This document shows positions 34,721-46,950 of a stretch of 64,000 nt of DNA, one piece after another. Numbering within the stretch: the stretch's first letter is position 1; every line of letters starts with the position of its first letter. Location: positions 124,001 to 188,000 of the forward strand of contig JAVSML010001015.1 of assembly GCA_038503035.1 (NCBI GenBank). The letters run 5' to 3'. A program made the translations under genes and the position numbers. The notes beneath the pieces were generated by a model, which was not told where the DNA came from, did not search any database, and saw nothing but the letters and a program-made list of their open reading frames with translations. Source of the DNA: Crocodylus rhombifer (taxonomy: Eukaryota; Chordata; Crocodylia; Crocodylidae).

Positions 34721-37700
34721 TCAGTCCATTGATGACGGGGTCTGTATCGATGCTGGGGAATAGAAGGTATTTGGGTCCATTGCAATGTCTGGTCCCCCTG
34801 TGAGACTGGGAGTTAGGTAGTCTGTTGCCTGAGAGATGCTATTTGAGGCTGGGGGGCTACCTGTAAGCCTGGGCAGGTCTTTCCTCCATGACTGCTCTAA
34901 GATTGTTATCTTTTTCCAGGTAGGGATTCAGCGGTGGGGTGGCAAGCAGCGATCACCCACAGGCGGGAAATTGCAGAACAAAAAACTATCCACAGACTAG
35001 ATTATGTTAAGTATGGCTTAAACAGAGACTAAGGATCTTTATCTCATTACCTGGGTTCAGTTTTGTGATTCCTTTGTTTCTATGGGTTTACTGCTTGTAT
35101 GTTTGCTTCTCTTGTCATTGCCCCCATGAATGGCACATGCCCCCGGCAGCTGGGGAAGCACAGGGGTGGCAGAAGCATGGCAGCAGTAAGCTGGGGATCT
35201 CCATTTTTGACAAACAAAGCAACTACTTTGTTTAATCTTCAAGGTCCAAATCTACTTTGCCTTCTACTGTAGTAAGTATTCAGCTATGGAGAATTGTCTG
35301 CATCATATTAAATGTGACTGTTTCAGTTTGATGGATCTTCTGTCATTTAAAAAAAAAACCACATGCTAGCAAAGAATGTTGTTCTGAGTTAATGCAGTGT
35401 TTTCAGATGGGAACTCTGAAGTCAATAGCTACATTTGAGTAAATGTGTCTATATTTGTCATATTCTAATGGTCCCAAGTCACCAGCAAATGTCAGCGTGT
35501 CATTTTCTCACCAAAACATGGTTTCTCAAATGAGTTTGGAAATGTACTAAACTTTCATTGAAATCCTAAAACAAATATGAAACATGTTAAATTAAACTTC
35601 TGGAGTAATTTATCTATATTCATATTTTGTAATCTCCCTGTGTACTTTAAACAGAGTCTGAAAAAAAATTAAGAAAAAGTAGATATTAGGAAAACCATTT
35701 CAAACCCATTTGTTTCTACTTCCAAAATGATTCAATCCAAACTTTGCAGAAAATCAAGGGATCTCCTGTTTTTTATATTAAACTGTTTTTGTTTGGCTAT
35801 GTTTTAGCACTTAATAGATAGTTCTCTTCTAGCCCTATTAAATACAGTTCTGTGATATAATTTTGAAAAATGTGTATTCTTATTTAGTCTTGAAAAAATA
35901 AAATTCCCAAATCACCAGGTCCTTCCCATGAAGTGCAAACAGAACACTTTAAATACCATCTTTCATCTGTCACATGCATTTGAAAAACAAAAATTAAGGC
36001 TTTCTGCTCCCTGGTGTTATTGTGTTCCTCTGCGTACTGATCTAAAGCCTACTGAAGTTAAAATGATTGTCTGTGCGCCTCCAATATTCCTTAAGTTACT
36101 TCTTTTTTGCCCCTGTAGTAGATGCACAGAATAGCAAATTATTTTAATACTTCAGGTGATTTGGTGTTTTTCCAGCAATAATACATATAACACAATAGAA
36201 TTAAGAGTACACTACATAGTTGTGAGGCTATTAAAGGAGATTTACACCTCTGTCAGTGCAAGCTATATACATATTAACAGCAACGACCTGATGCCCGAGT
36301 ACCTTCAGGATCAGTTTGAGGCTTCTGTATTTAAAGTGTCTTAATACTTCATTTTCTTTGATATGCTCAAAGAGGTAAGACGAACTATGCAGCACACAGA
36401 TTGTGAATAAATACAACAGAAGACTTTCCTGAGCACATGATGAAGTTAAAAAAAACATGGAAGCGTTTTCAGGGAGGAAAAAAAAAATCAGGATACCCAA
36501 AGTGAAATAAACAGCATGTTATTCTCCTCTGGTCTTTGCATGAGAATAAGATGGTGTGTTATCTGCAGAACAGGTTGTCACATGTAAGTTTTCCTTTGGT
36601 TAGAGGAAAGTACTGTTTATTATCTGATTAAGTCTCAAGAATTAAAATAATTTTCCAGGAAGAAACTATTGTATTATCATTCTAAATATTAAAGCTTGAG
36701 GATGGAAATACTATTTCTATCTTTCTCTCTTTACCAAAGGAGCTGCATAAAGCATTCAGTGGTTCAGTCTAAATCTTCTGGGAAAAGTGCCAGAAACTAC
36801 CAACTGCAGGTAAATGTACTGTTTCTTCCATAGCTTCAGTGTATTAATTACTGGACTACTTTTATCCGATCAGCCCCAGGACTCTAAACCCAGGACTGTA
36901 GGATTCCTGGTAGGGGTATGGAAATGAGGAATCTAGCTCTAAGACTTCAAAGTGCCATCATCTTTAGGTGCTGTGAAGGAAAACATGGTAGTGTAGGTCA
37001 GCAAATCCTAAACTGGTAACTTTAGGAAGGGAAATTGAGGTCATTGCTAATGAATGCCAACTATACTAAAGTGCTTAACTTACAGAAGACCACTTAGAAC
37101 ACCAGAGCTAGTGGTAATCATTGACCTATATGTAGCTGCTCTTACTAAATTCATAAACGTTCTTGACTTCTTCCTTGAGGCCCCAATATATCAGTCATAG
37201 AAGGAAGAAGCTGCTTAAGAATGCCCTCTGCAATGCTATTATCCAGTGTTTTCTATGTATGTCACTTAAACTTTTCAGAATAGAAACACTGTAGTCCTTT
37301 GTCTTACACAATTATTATACTGGCAGTGATTAATAGTTCTTCAATAACCCTCACTGGCCTTCTACTTATTATATTTAAATCCTGATATTCTTCCTATTAG
37401 CTTGTGCTTTAGTATTTTCAGCTCTCCTAACATTGTTCCTTATACCACGAAATTTTTTTTGAAATAAATGACATTATTGTGAAATAATGTACTTCTCAGT
37501 TGTTTCTAAATTTATCACAATCTCCCCTTTTAAAAAGTACTTGTGAAAGGTCCTTTGCTTGAAAGTTTGACTTGAGTTCTGAGTGCTGAGATAATGTAGT
37601 TTATTTCACCATTTCATAATGAAAAAATCTGTTCTTAAGTGTTCTGAGAGAACAAAAATCACATACATTAGAATCAAGCCAAAAGTGTTTAGGAAAAATG

Positions 37701-38074
37701 AGAAAATTAAAATTCCAATACAAGGGTTATTGATTGAAATACCAGACTGGTACTTTCTCCATGTTCAAAGAGCAAGAGGCATAAGAAGAGACTGCAAAAC
37801 TATAATCTGGTTACTTGCAATGCAGGGACTAAAAACGATGTACATCATTCTCTAAGTATACTCAAAGAATTTGAGGTTAAATCCACAAGCCCACATAAGT
37901 CTGTCCACTGCTGCACATGCTCTGCTACAAGTTTTCACCAGAACGGGTTTCACAACCAACCAGAGTTTGTGGAAGAAATGCAAGTTCAGGCACTCTTTGG
38001 TGTCTGTATGTCACCAAACTAATGGGTTGTGGGAGAGATTTAATAGGCCCTAAAAATGATACCAAGGATTTTAG
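34721..38074. other. AT-rich, single-copy-looking DNA
   Basis: The longest stretch in the window without a recognised repeat. One weak splice-flanked segment (36740-36809, pyrimidine tract then AAAG, 70 nt, donor CAG|GTAAAT) has one open frame (SCIKHSVVQSKSSGK...) but its phase does not fit the other candidates. Confidence 0.35.
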
Positions 38075-38500
38075 GGGTGTTAGTTGTAGCCAAGTTGGTC
38101 TATGGACATAGGCAGGCAAGGTTCTTTGGGTAAATCTGATATCTCTTATAAGACCAATTAAAATAGTTGGAAAAAAAATCTTCTTTGCAAGCTTTTGTTG
38201 TCCTGGATGGGATGGAAGTCAATATAGAAGAATGCAGGTCAGTAAAAATGTGAATACCTGGAAGTGAGAATTGGAGAGGGTGAGAGACAATGGGTGAGAC
38301 AAAGGTTGGAGGTGGGGGGGAGGAAGGGGAAGGGAAATAGTGACCTGGTGATGGAATGTAGTTGGTAAATTGTAGAGAGGTTACCTAGATTATCAGATGT
38401 CAGGCAGGTTATAATGTCCATAAATCCAATGTCTGTATTTAGTCCATGATTTTTTGCATCTAGTAGCCTGATGAAGTGAAGTTCGTAGGCCCTCCACTAC
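38075..38500 (-). mobile_element. Penelope-like element C-terminus and 3' UTR, minus strand
   Basis: On the minus strand, from about 38490, a frame reads AYELHFIRLLDAKNHGLNTD followed by IGFMDI. This matches the conserved end of the GIY-YIG domain region of Penelope-like elements (FINLLDTKNHG-type). A C/T-rich stretch follows (AATTCTCACTTCCAGG), then AAAAGCTTGC, TCTTATAAGAGATATCAG and ACCAACTTGGCTACAACTAA near 38078. The coding match identifies the similar non-coding ends at 12215, 28380 and 33133. Confidence 0.7.
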
Positions 38501-38519
38501 CACCAAATTTGCACTGAGG

Positions 38520-39300
38520 AGAACACCTGTGATCGTCACTTCACAAATCTCAAAAGGGCTTTCATTCAACAAGGATACTCCTCCAGAGAAAGATCACACT
38601 TTTGAAAGAGCTACCCAGATACCACGTGAAGAATTGCTTCAGTACAATAAGAAAATCCCCATGAATAGCACACTATTAGTTATGACATACCATCCCTCCC
38701 TGGAACCTATATGGAAAATCCTCAAACAATTGCAACCATACTAAAAGGAGATCCAACTCTTAAAGAGATCTTCTTAGAACCACCCATTCCAGCCTAAAAA
38801 GAAGCGCTGAACCTCACCAATAACATCTCCAGAAGGAAACTTCCTATGGCCCAAAACTCACCAAATGGATCCAGACCATGCCATAACAGGAAATGTAAAA
38901 CCTACCAACACTTCTCCACCACTCCCACAATAACTATACCACACAACAGAACCATTGCCATTCCTAGATCTTATACCTGCACCTCCAGAAATATATTATA
39001 TCTCAGCCAGTGCACTAAAAGCCCTGATGGGAAATAGGTAGGAGAAACAAAACAACAACTGTGTACCAGAATGAACACACTGAAAATCCATCCAAGGCAG
39101 AAATATCCAGTTATGTGTGGGGACACACTTCTCACAAGATAACTCTCTCTCCAGTCTCCCAGTTCTAATCCTCAAAAGGGAATTTACATAACACCTTCTG
39201 TGGATAAGCCTACAAACTTCATTTTATCAATCTACTGGATACAAAAAATCATGGAAAAAATATAGACATTGGTCCCCACTCATAACAACCATATACCCAT
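38520..39300 (+). pseudogene. Penelope-like element ORF relic: RT end + GIY-YIG endonuclease
   Basis: PLEs join a reverse transcriptase to a C-terminal GIY-YIG endonuclease. Here the plus strand reads CDRHFTNLKRAFIQQGYSSRE at 38528 (region after the RT), then TYHPSLEPIWKILKQL (about 38688), a Cys-containing RNHKCKTYQHF-like stretch (about 38880, CHNRKCKTYQHF), YTCTSRNILYLSQCTKSPDGK (GIY-YIG N-terminal strand region), a stop, then VGET (about 39042), and, in another frame near 39217, KLHFINLLDTKNHGKNIDIG. At least four frame breaks are present. The upstream RT core is absent, so this is a 5'-truncated copy. It lies head-to-head with the fragment at 38075-38500, which belongs to a different subfamily. 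Confidence 0.72.
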
Positions 39301-39818
39301 TTACAGATAGGTAAATTGGTGGTAGCTATCAGTACAAGTCCAGACCAGCCTTTGAAGATGTAGCAAGGTACCTTGATCTACTCTCTTATCATTTGGTGGC
39401 CTTACAAATAGTTGCCCACTGCAGCCTGTATCTATTGTGCACTGAACCATGTCTTAGAATATGTTGTGTGCTACAGCTGAGTATGGTAGTGGCACAGAAA
39501 GTAATTTACAGCAGTTATTTTTTCCAGTTATGAAAAAGCACAATTTTGCTCTCACAAGTGTTGCTGTCTTTAAGTTAGTATTTATTATGGATCTTTATAG
39601 GTGTGAAGTGGGAACTAAGCTCATACTTTAAAAGAGGGAATACTTCAGGCACTTTTTTCATTCTGAAGCCAAATTGGCTGAACAGTACGTCCAGCCTCCA
39701 TACCTCATAGATTACTTGAAAAGAGGCTTGCATGGTCTTATAATGGGCTGATGAAATGAAGATGGGGAGTTTTTATTGAATTGTATTCAGGGACCAAGAA
39801 AACGGGAGTAAGGAAAAA
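39301..39818. other. No gene recognised
   Basis: AT-rich spacer between PLE and CR1 fragments. Confidence 0.3.
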
Positions 39819-40140
39819 CAGGATCTGGGGGAACGTTTGTTCACCAGAACGCCCCAAGGGATGACGAGGTCGAACGGTCACAAACTCCTGCAAGACCGTT
39901 TCAGGCTGGACATAAGGAAGAATTTCTTTACTGTCCGAGCCCCCAAGACTGGAACAGTCTGCCAGCGGAGGTGGTTCAAGCACCTACATTGAACACCTTC
40001 AAGAGTAAATTGGATGCTTATCTTGCTGGGATCCTATGACCCCAGCTGACTTCCTGCCCTTTGGGCAGGGGGCTGGACTTGATGATCTCCCGAGGTCCCT
40101 TCCAGCCCTAATGTCTATGAAATCTATGAAATCTATGAAA
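39819..40140 (+). mobile_element. CR1 3' end fragment, young subfamily
   Basis: Starts in the ORF2 C-terminus (GGATCTGGGGGAACG, encoding DLGERLF) and runs through FRLDIRKNFFTVRAP and EVVQAPTLNTFKSKL-type codons to the 3' UTR, ending with three copies of ATCTATGAA. It is close in sequence to the copies at 8347-8827 and 28931-31557. One small deletion disrupts the frame at CCCAAG|ACTGG. Confidence 0.85.
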
Positions 40141-40659
40141 AGAAATGGTCTGATGTCCAGAAAAGTTTGTTAAAGTTCCATGTTAATGTTCACTTCACAA
40201 AACTTGTTACTAAAAGGAAGTTACTTGTGGGCATTAAAGCAAAATTCTCATGAAAGGCATTGGGAATCACTGAAGAGTTGTTTGGGTTTTTTTATTATTA
40301 TGAAAGCAATAAAGTAGATCCATAACTGTCAGGCACTTTAATATGTTATGGCATTTAAATGTATCTGGGTATAAATGCAGTGCAAATCAATGGCATCTGA
40401 AAGTAAATATACAAACAGTACTTGGCACTTGAGATGGCACTGAGAAATGATTTTACATAAAGTCTCTTCCCTTCCCCCAAGTTTTAGGCAATTTTATAAT
40501 AGGAAAAAGTATTCACCATCTTTTTATAGTAGTCCTGTTTAAAATTATGGCAAACGTAGAATTGACCATGACCAGCTAACATGAAAAAACACTGCTAATA
40601 TCACTGTAATTTGCTATACTAGGAGTAAGTGGTGAATTATAAACATATGAATTAGTCCA
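40141..40659. other. AT-rich sequence, nothing recognised
   Basis: No repeat ends or frames of note. Confidence 0.3.
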
Positions 40660-40752
40660 GGTAAGTTTTGGTGAGCTCCTTTGGTCTGTGTTGTACATAC
40701 AGTCCAACTAATTGATCATTATGGTCCTTTCCAGCCTTCCAACTTTCTAGAC
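40660..40752 (+). mobile_element. Short CR1-like 3' tail
   Basis: AATTGATCATTATGGTCC followed by TTTCCAGCCTTCCAAC and TTTCTAGA resembles the 3' terminus of amniote CR1 elements. It is too short to place in a subfamily. Confidence 0.4.
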
Positions 40753-40929
40753 AGGTGGTAGATAACACATTTGTTATACAGACCTCATTTTTTCATGAAG
40801 GTGGCTGTTACAAAAAAGTCATCTAGCACTTGGATGAGGCAGAAGTAACATCTGGCAAATGTGATTGAGAAGCCCTCTTTCACCACACATGGAGAGGGGT
40901 GAACAAAGTGGATCCTGAAGATGCCCTAA

Positions 40930-43765
40930 ACATTACCTGTCTACCTTCTTCCCAACTGGATAACTATGTCCAGTGGGATCACCTTTACTCCTGTTGAAAT
41001 AAACAAAGACCTGCAATCAGTTTCAGGACCTGGAATATCAGGATCCTCATGGACAATTCTAATAGTGAATGCCCAGTGCACCTCACTTCAATCACTGCAC
41101 TTCAATCATGGACAAATGCACAGAATATGGACTTGGCATCCCCAATGCCCTATTACACCAGAAAATCAGACACAAGACATGATGGCAACACCTGCAATCT
41201 AAGCCTTGGCACCTGATCGATTTATGTCATTGCTTGTGTCCAGGAACACAAAGATGTCCGCATCACCTGAGCTGTGCTAGGAGCTAGTGATTGCTGGAAT
41301 GATCACTAACTCATCCACTCAGTTATGTCACTCAGACTGGGTCCTAAATGATGGCTTCAGCAGAAGCAACATCAAAGGACTCAAGGACCCAATCAAGCAG
41401 GACGTCTTCCATGAACACCTCAGTGAAAAACTGGGGAATTCCAATCAACAGCATTGGGAGAATGGAGGCTTGGGGTGCCTGCAAGTCCACCATCATTAGT
41501 ATCTATGAATAGACTCACAGATTCTGTACCAGGAAACATCAAGACTGGGTTGATAAAAATGACTGGGAGATCCAAGCACTTGGTTGACTGCAAGAGCATG
41601 GTCTTTTGTGCTTTGTCAGAATGATATCAACTCCAAGCAAAAGGAACTGAATCTCTAACAAGCCAAGGCAAAGGTCCAAAGGAGGACCTGTAATATGAAA
41701 AACAGATGGTGGGAAGACAAGGTGAAGGAGATTCAATATCTTGATGACATCCATGATATGTGTGGTTTTTTTCAATGCCTCCAAAGCCATCTATGGACTG
41801 AGCACTTGGAGAACAACCCCCTTGAGACCTAATGTTGGAGGAGACCTGATCAAGGAAAGGGGAGCCATCAATGCCTATTGGAAGGAACATTTTGAAGACC
41901 TTCTCAGTCAAGACTCTGCTGTTGAGAGTGTTCTCAGTGTCATCCTGCAACACCCAAGATCCAAGAGACAATCTTGGAATCTCTCCAGACTTCAATGATA
42001 TCAGGAAAGACATCAAGCAGAAGAAGAAGACATCTGGAGCTGATAGAATCACCACTGAAATCTTCAAGCAGCGGGGATACAGCTGACATCACAGCTCCAT
42101 GAACTCATCTTAAAGATTTGGAATTGTGAGAAAATCCCAGATGACCACAAGAATGCCATGATTGTGACAACTGTCAAGATAGAAAACAAGTATGACTGGA
42201 AACTACAGAGGAATTGCCTTGCTGTCCACAACAGGAAAGATCATTGTGAGAACCCTCCTGAACTATCTTTTTAGGGCATCTCAGTGTGGATTTAGGGCAT
42301 CAGAAGCCACAATTGACATGAACTTCACAGCTCACCAGCTGCAGGAAAAATGCCAGAAACAACATAAACATCTCTGTATTGCCTTTTTTGACCTAATGAA
42401 AGCCGTCAACTCTGTTAACCAAGAAGCACTGTGGAAAGCCTTCTGAGGTACAAATATCCATCAAAATTCATCATCACTATTTCCCTGCTCCATGATGGTT
42501 TGTGAGCTGTGATTCTCAGTAATAGATGCGACACAGATCCCTTTGAAGTTCAGATGTAAGTTAAGCAAGGGTGTCATCATTCCAGTACCCCTCTTGATAT
42601 TTCTTACTGCAGTGCTACATCTGGCCACCAACAAGCTTCCATTTGGAGTGGAGCTAAACTACCAAGTGAATGGTAAACTGTTTAATTTCAGCTGACTCTG
42701 AAAGCTCTAAAACCTAGACCACCCTAACTTCAATCACTGAGCTCCAGTATGCTGATGATGCTGTAGTGTTTGCTCACTCAGAAGCAGATCTTCAGGCAAT
42801 AATCAACATCTTTATTGAGATATACTAGAAAATGGGATTGATACGTAACATCAAGACTAAGGTCCTCCAACAAGCTGTTAATGAACAGTTCCCACCTTCA
42901 GTAATTGATATTCATGGTGAGACTCTGGAGAATGTAGAGGATTTCCTGTACCTCAGAAGCCAACTCTTGCAGAAGGCTGACATTGACAAAGAAATCCAAC
43001 ATTGCCTCAAATGTGCAAATGCAGCCTTTGGATGACTAAGGAAACAGGTATTCACAGATTGTGAAATCAGATTCAAACCAAGCTCATATGTTATCAAGCT
43101 GTGATTCCCCACCTTACTGCAGTTCTGATTGCTACCTTACTGTACAGAGCTGAGATGTAGAGACATCTTAAGTCATTGGAGATGTACCATCAATGCCACC
43201 TACAGAAGCACCTTCAAATCCAGTTGGAAAACAGATGTACTAACATTAGTGTCATCTCTCAAGCAAACACCATGAGCATTGAGGAGATGATCATCTGACA
43301 TCAATTTTGCTGGGCTCACCATGTCATCCAGATGCTCCAGACTTCTGAAGCAAATTTTATTTTTAGCAGTCAAGGCCTATGCTCAAAAGGAGAGAAGAGA
43401 AACTGCATCAAGGATGTACTCAAGGCCAACGTGAAAAAATGCAGCATTGACATCAAGTGATGGGAGACTATCACCCAGGACCACCCCAAATAGAGGAAGT
43501 GTCTGCTGAAAGGATCTCAGTACTTTGTAACCTTATGATGACAACAGGAGTAGGCAAAGTGGGAGTAGCAGAAACAGCATATCACAGACTGAATCAGGAA
43601 TCCAGAGCCACCCACAGAAACATATGCCCAAGTAACAACAGAGTCTGTTGATCATGGATCAGTCTCATCAGCCATCTTCAGACCCACAGATAAATCAGTC
43701 ATAGAAGACAATCATCCTCAACTCAAGGGCTTGCCAAAGAAGATTTTTTTCAATGCTTGCCTACT
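40930..43765 (+). mobile_element. Non-LTR retrotransposon relic, clade distinct from CR1
   Basis: A 2.8 kb plus-strand LINE. Order: endonuclease remnants (about 40980-41340, including WHLID-like text near 41207), linker to about 42080, RT from about 42190, thumb and C-terminal region to about 43480, and a 3' end with GACAATCATCCTCAACTCAA and GGCTTGCCAAAGAAGA near 43710-43745. Many stops and frame changes indicate age. A related fragment lies on the minus strand at 12540-13120. I recognise the protein pattern but cannot assign the clade. Confidence 0.75.
42190..43480 (+). pseudogene. Reverse transcriptase relic with preserved YADD box
   Basis: Frame 42192-42446 reads GNYRGIALLSTTGKI, SQCGFRASEATIDM and CIAFFDLMKAVNSVNQEALW, which correspond to RT motifs 1-3 with the motif A Asp in FFDLMKAV. 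After a frame break, ITELQYADDAVVFAHSEADL (about 42736-42795) holds the motif C Asp pair. Frame 42832-43035 continues MGLIRNIKTKVL and ENVEDFLYLRSQL, and the C-terminal part near 43265-43330 has a MSIEEM-type and WAHHV stretch. Stops interrupt the frame between these blocks, so no protein can be made. Confidence 0.75.
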
Positions 43766-43893
43766 TACGAGGTTGCATTACTATGACACACCATACGTTG
43801 CATGTAATCATGTCCACACAAACAAACCTGCTTCTTAGCAAAGTTTGAAATATTGCTTCTGAATAGCAGAAATTAGTTTCTGCAGTATTAAAC

Positions 43894-44193
43894 CAGTGAC
43901 TCTCAACCTTTATAGACTCCAGGTACTCCTCAAAAAATGGCATTCATATGAGCTTCCACTCATTTTAACTACAGAAAAAATAATAGAGCAGTTCTTTGGT
44001 TGCAGAGAACTCAAAGAAAGACTGCAACAGGTTAAAATGTTTTTTCACACTATGGACTTCCTATATGAAATCTCTGGGTTAATCTTATGAATCATGGGTT
44101 AGTACTTGCATGCGTAACAGTGCTAACATTGCATGGCACTTTATGGCATCCTTAAAAGGATTGCATGACACAGCACCCTGTACATAATCACCG
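43894..44193 (+). mobile_element. 300-bp non-autonomous hAT element
   Basis: The left end CAGTGACTCTCAACC and the decayed right end GTACATAATCACCG are inverted hAT-type termini. The flanking octamers TATTAAAC (43886-43893) and TATTAAGC (44194-44201) match at 7 of 8 bases. No coding capacity. Confidence 0.65.
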
Positions 44194-44389
44194 TATTAAG
44201 CACTCAGCATTTGGGGAAGTTATATTTTTTGGTTCTTTGTCCCACTGAGACACCATACCCATTGTGGGGTTATTCCCACAGTGCATTGGGAGGCACATAG
44301 CAAAAGCCAACTAAAATCAACAGTAATTTTATGGTTTGAGGTCAAATTTACAAATTCCCATACTCCATGTCATGCCATTTCAGAATCCT

Positions 44390-44620
44390 TTTTTTTTTAT
44401 TTTTTTTTGCAGGGCAGGGCGTGCAGGCAGGGTCTGTGGGAAGGGGATTAGAGGGGTAGGTGGGGTCTATGGGGAGATACAGTGTAGGCAGGGATCCATG
44501 GGAGGAATCAGGGGGAGTAAGTAGGGTCTGGTGGACCCTAGTAGGGAGGAGGTTTGGTGGACTGGGGGGCAGCAGGGTCTGCAGGAGGGTTGCTGAAGTG
44601 CAAGAGTTTGGTGGGAACTA
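44390..44620. repeat. Poly-T tract followed by degenerate G-rich minisatellite
   Basis: Two T runs (44391-44409) are followed by repeated variants of GCAGGGTCTGTGGG and AGGGGATTAGAGGGG. The frame over this stretch (44460-44651) is a by-product of the repeats. Confidence 0.5.
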
Positions 44621-44974
44621 TTTTTATCTGCCAGCCCTCCCACCACCCTGAAACAAATAACACCCCCCCCCACCCATCTTGCTCTCCCCTCCCTCTACTC
44701 TGACTTACTTCCTCAGCTCTGAGCACTGGCACACACTGGTAAAACTGGGGCCAGGTGAAGCCTGAGGGATATTTTAGTGGGCTCAGGGAGTGGGGTTGGC
44801 TAGTCCATGGGGGAAAAGAGTTGCCCATCTGGGGGCAGGGGGATGGGTTGGGGGGCTAAAAATAGCCTGGAGCCAGGGAGGGGATAGAAAAAGTACAGTC
44901 CTGAGGCTGGGGCCAGTGGCTGCACTTTCCCAGCAATGGGGTGGTGCTGGGAACTGTATAGAAGGTCAGGACAG

Positions 44975-45182
44975 TTAGATTGGTCTAAAAATGCCCAACA
45001 CAATCTAATTAGACTACCTCAAAGGTAGCTTAGATCAGGTTGGCCATTTTAGACTGATATATCCATCCTGAACTTGAATACAGTTCACACTTACATCAAC
45101 CTAACTAAGGATTTAGATGTGAGGTGCACACCTGGACAACCAAAGTTAGTTCAAGTGGCCATTTTTAAGATGATCTAACCTC
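44975..45182. mobile_element. Foldback MITE-like inverted repeat
   Basis: GTTAGATTGGTCTAAAAATG at the left and, inverted at the right, GTTAGATCATCTTAAAAATG are similar. A third inverted copy (TAGATCAGG..TTTTAGAC, 45031-45054) makes the first 72 bp almost self-complementary (44983-45054), with an inner ACTACCT..AGGTAG loop. No target duplication could be fixed. Confidence 0.55.
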
Positions 45183-45604
45183 CCCCATAACCTTCCCAAA
45201 CATCTATATGCACCCTTAGCCTTAGTGCCTCCAACTCTAGCATCACTCCATTATTTTGCCTGGATTTATGCATGCTACAATTACTATGTTCTTCTGTTTA
45301 AAATAATAGCAAAATATTACGGCAAAATATTAACTTTTTCACTCCTTTAGAACTTCCCTGGTATTTCAAGATATATTTAAATACACTGAATCAAACTTAA
45401 TGGTTCAGAGACAAGCAAGTTAAATGGACATACTGATTTAAAAAACATGCATCTTAACAGTTACTATTTAATATCATTTTTAGTTGTTGGAATGGAAAGT
45501 CCTCCTCTTCCTCCTCCTTCATTATCTTATGATAATGAATATCTCTTTTAGCTTTTCTCACTTTAGAAGAGAAATATTTATTAAATGTTCAGCTTTTTCT
45601 GCAT
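45183..45604. other. AT-rich spacer
   Basis: Nothing recognised. Confidence 0.3.
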
Positions 45605-46462
45605 TATAGAAATCAGATTATACCAGACCAACTTGATTACTTTCTATGAGAAGGTGACAGATGTGGAAAAGCAGTGGATGCGATATACCTTTGACCTTAA
45701 CAAGACTTTTGATAGTCTCTCATAACATTCTCATTAGTAAGTTAAGGAAATGCAGACTAGATGAACATACTGTAAGGTGGATACAAAGCTGGATCCAACC
45801 GAACAGATAGTCAGTGTCTACTTGGAAGGAGGTATCAACTGGAGTTCCATGAGAATCTGTCCCAAGTATGGTATTGTTTAATATCTTCATTAATGTTTTG
45901 GAAGATGAGATTGAGTGCATTTGTAGCAAATTTGTAGATGATGCCAAATTAGGTGTAGTTGCAGACACTCTTGAGGGTAAAGTTACAATTAAGAATGACA
46001 TGGATAAACTAGAGAAATAATCTAAAATCAATCAAATGACATTCAGCAAGGACAGGTGCAATTGGGACAAAACAGTTGCCTTCATGAATACAGACTGGGA
46101 ATGACTAGCTAGGTTGCAGTCCTGCAGAAAAGGACCTGGAGGTTACAGTGGACTATACTTAATATGAACCACCAGTTCTGCATCCTCTTATTGCAGAAAA
46201 AGGGCAAAAACAGACTGGCCTGTATTAATAGAAGTATTACTTGCGCATTAAGAAAAGTGGTTTTCCCACCGTATTCAGCACTATTAAGGCCTCACCTTGA
46301 GTACTATGCCTAGTTTTAGGTCTAGTTTTAGGTCTCTTACTTCAAGAAAGATATGGGCAAACTGGAAAGAGTCTAGTGGAGAGCAACAAAAAGCATTAGA
46401 ATTATCGGGAAATGCTGAAAGAACTAGAATTATTTAGTGTGGAGAAGAGAAGACTGAGGAGG
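45605..46462 (+). mobile_element. CR1 LINE fragment, old, 3' part cut off
   Basis: An RT fragment without its two ends. IRLYQTNLITFYEKVTDVEK (about 45612) is followed by FDLNKTFDSLS (motif A, Asp kept), then NIFINVLEDEIECICSKF and VDDAKLG (motif C, Asp pair kept as FVDD), and then the C-terminal YSALLRPHLEYY and KLERV text. It stops abruptly after GAGAAGAGAAGACTGAGGAG, where the LTR-like block begins. Several frameshifts are present. Confidence 0.8.
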
Positions 46463-46950
46463 TGTAACAGGGCCCCTACCCCACTACTAGGAAGATGACA
46501 AACATTCGAAGTCTTACCCACCCACTCCTCCCACCTCCCTTTCTTTCATCATGATGTGGGCATGCCCTCCTTTGTCATTGTGCTGGTACCTCCCTGTCTC
46601 TCATCTTACTCTGTGCTCACTCCCTATCGCTGCATGCACACATAAAAGTATTCCACTTACCTGCAGCATTTTGGTTAAAGCTAAGGGACTTCTGGGTGTT
46701 ACCATGAAGCCCCGTAACTGCTGAGGGAAGGCACAGGCAGTCCTGATTACTCAGGGCCAAAGTGGAGGAGTCAGGTGACCCACTATTACAATATGTGTGA
46801 CTGGCCAGCTGAGCCAGGGTGAAAGGAAGGAGGAGAGAGCAGCAGCCACAGCCAGAAGGTCAGAAGCTTCCAGGAGCTGCAGCAGGCAGCCAGTGTCTGC
46901 CCGATGGAGTGAAGTAGTCCAGTTTCTACACCTTAATTGAGAGTACTTAT
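46463..46950 (+). repeat. LTR-like block inserted at a CR1
   Basis: Starts TGTAACAGGGCCCC at the point where the CR1 text ends. It has a TATA-like ACATAAAAGTA (46640-46650), AGTCAGGTGACCCAC near 46760 and a purine-rich leader to about 46930. The motif order parallels 16422-17060. The right end is uncertain, and no CR1 sequence resumes, so the rest of the CR1 is lost. Confidence 0.4.

Noticed and set aside
36740..36809. Splice-flanked 70-nt segment (SCIKHSVVQSKSSGK...) as an exon
   Set aside because: Acceptor AAAG is weak and the phase fits neither of the other candidates directly. Kept only as a note.
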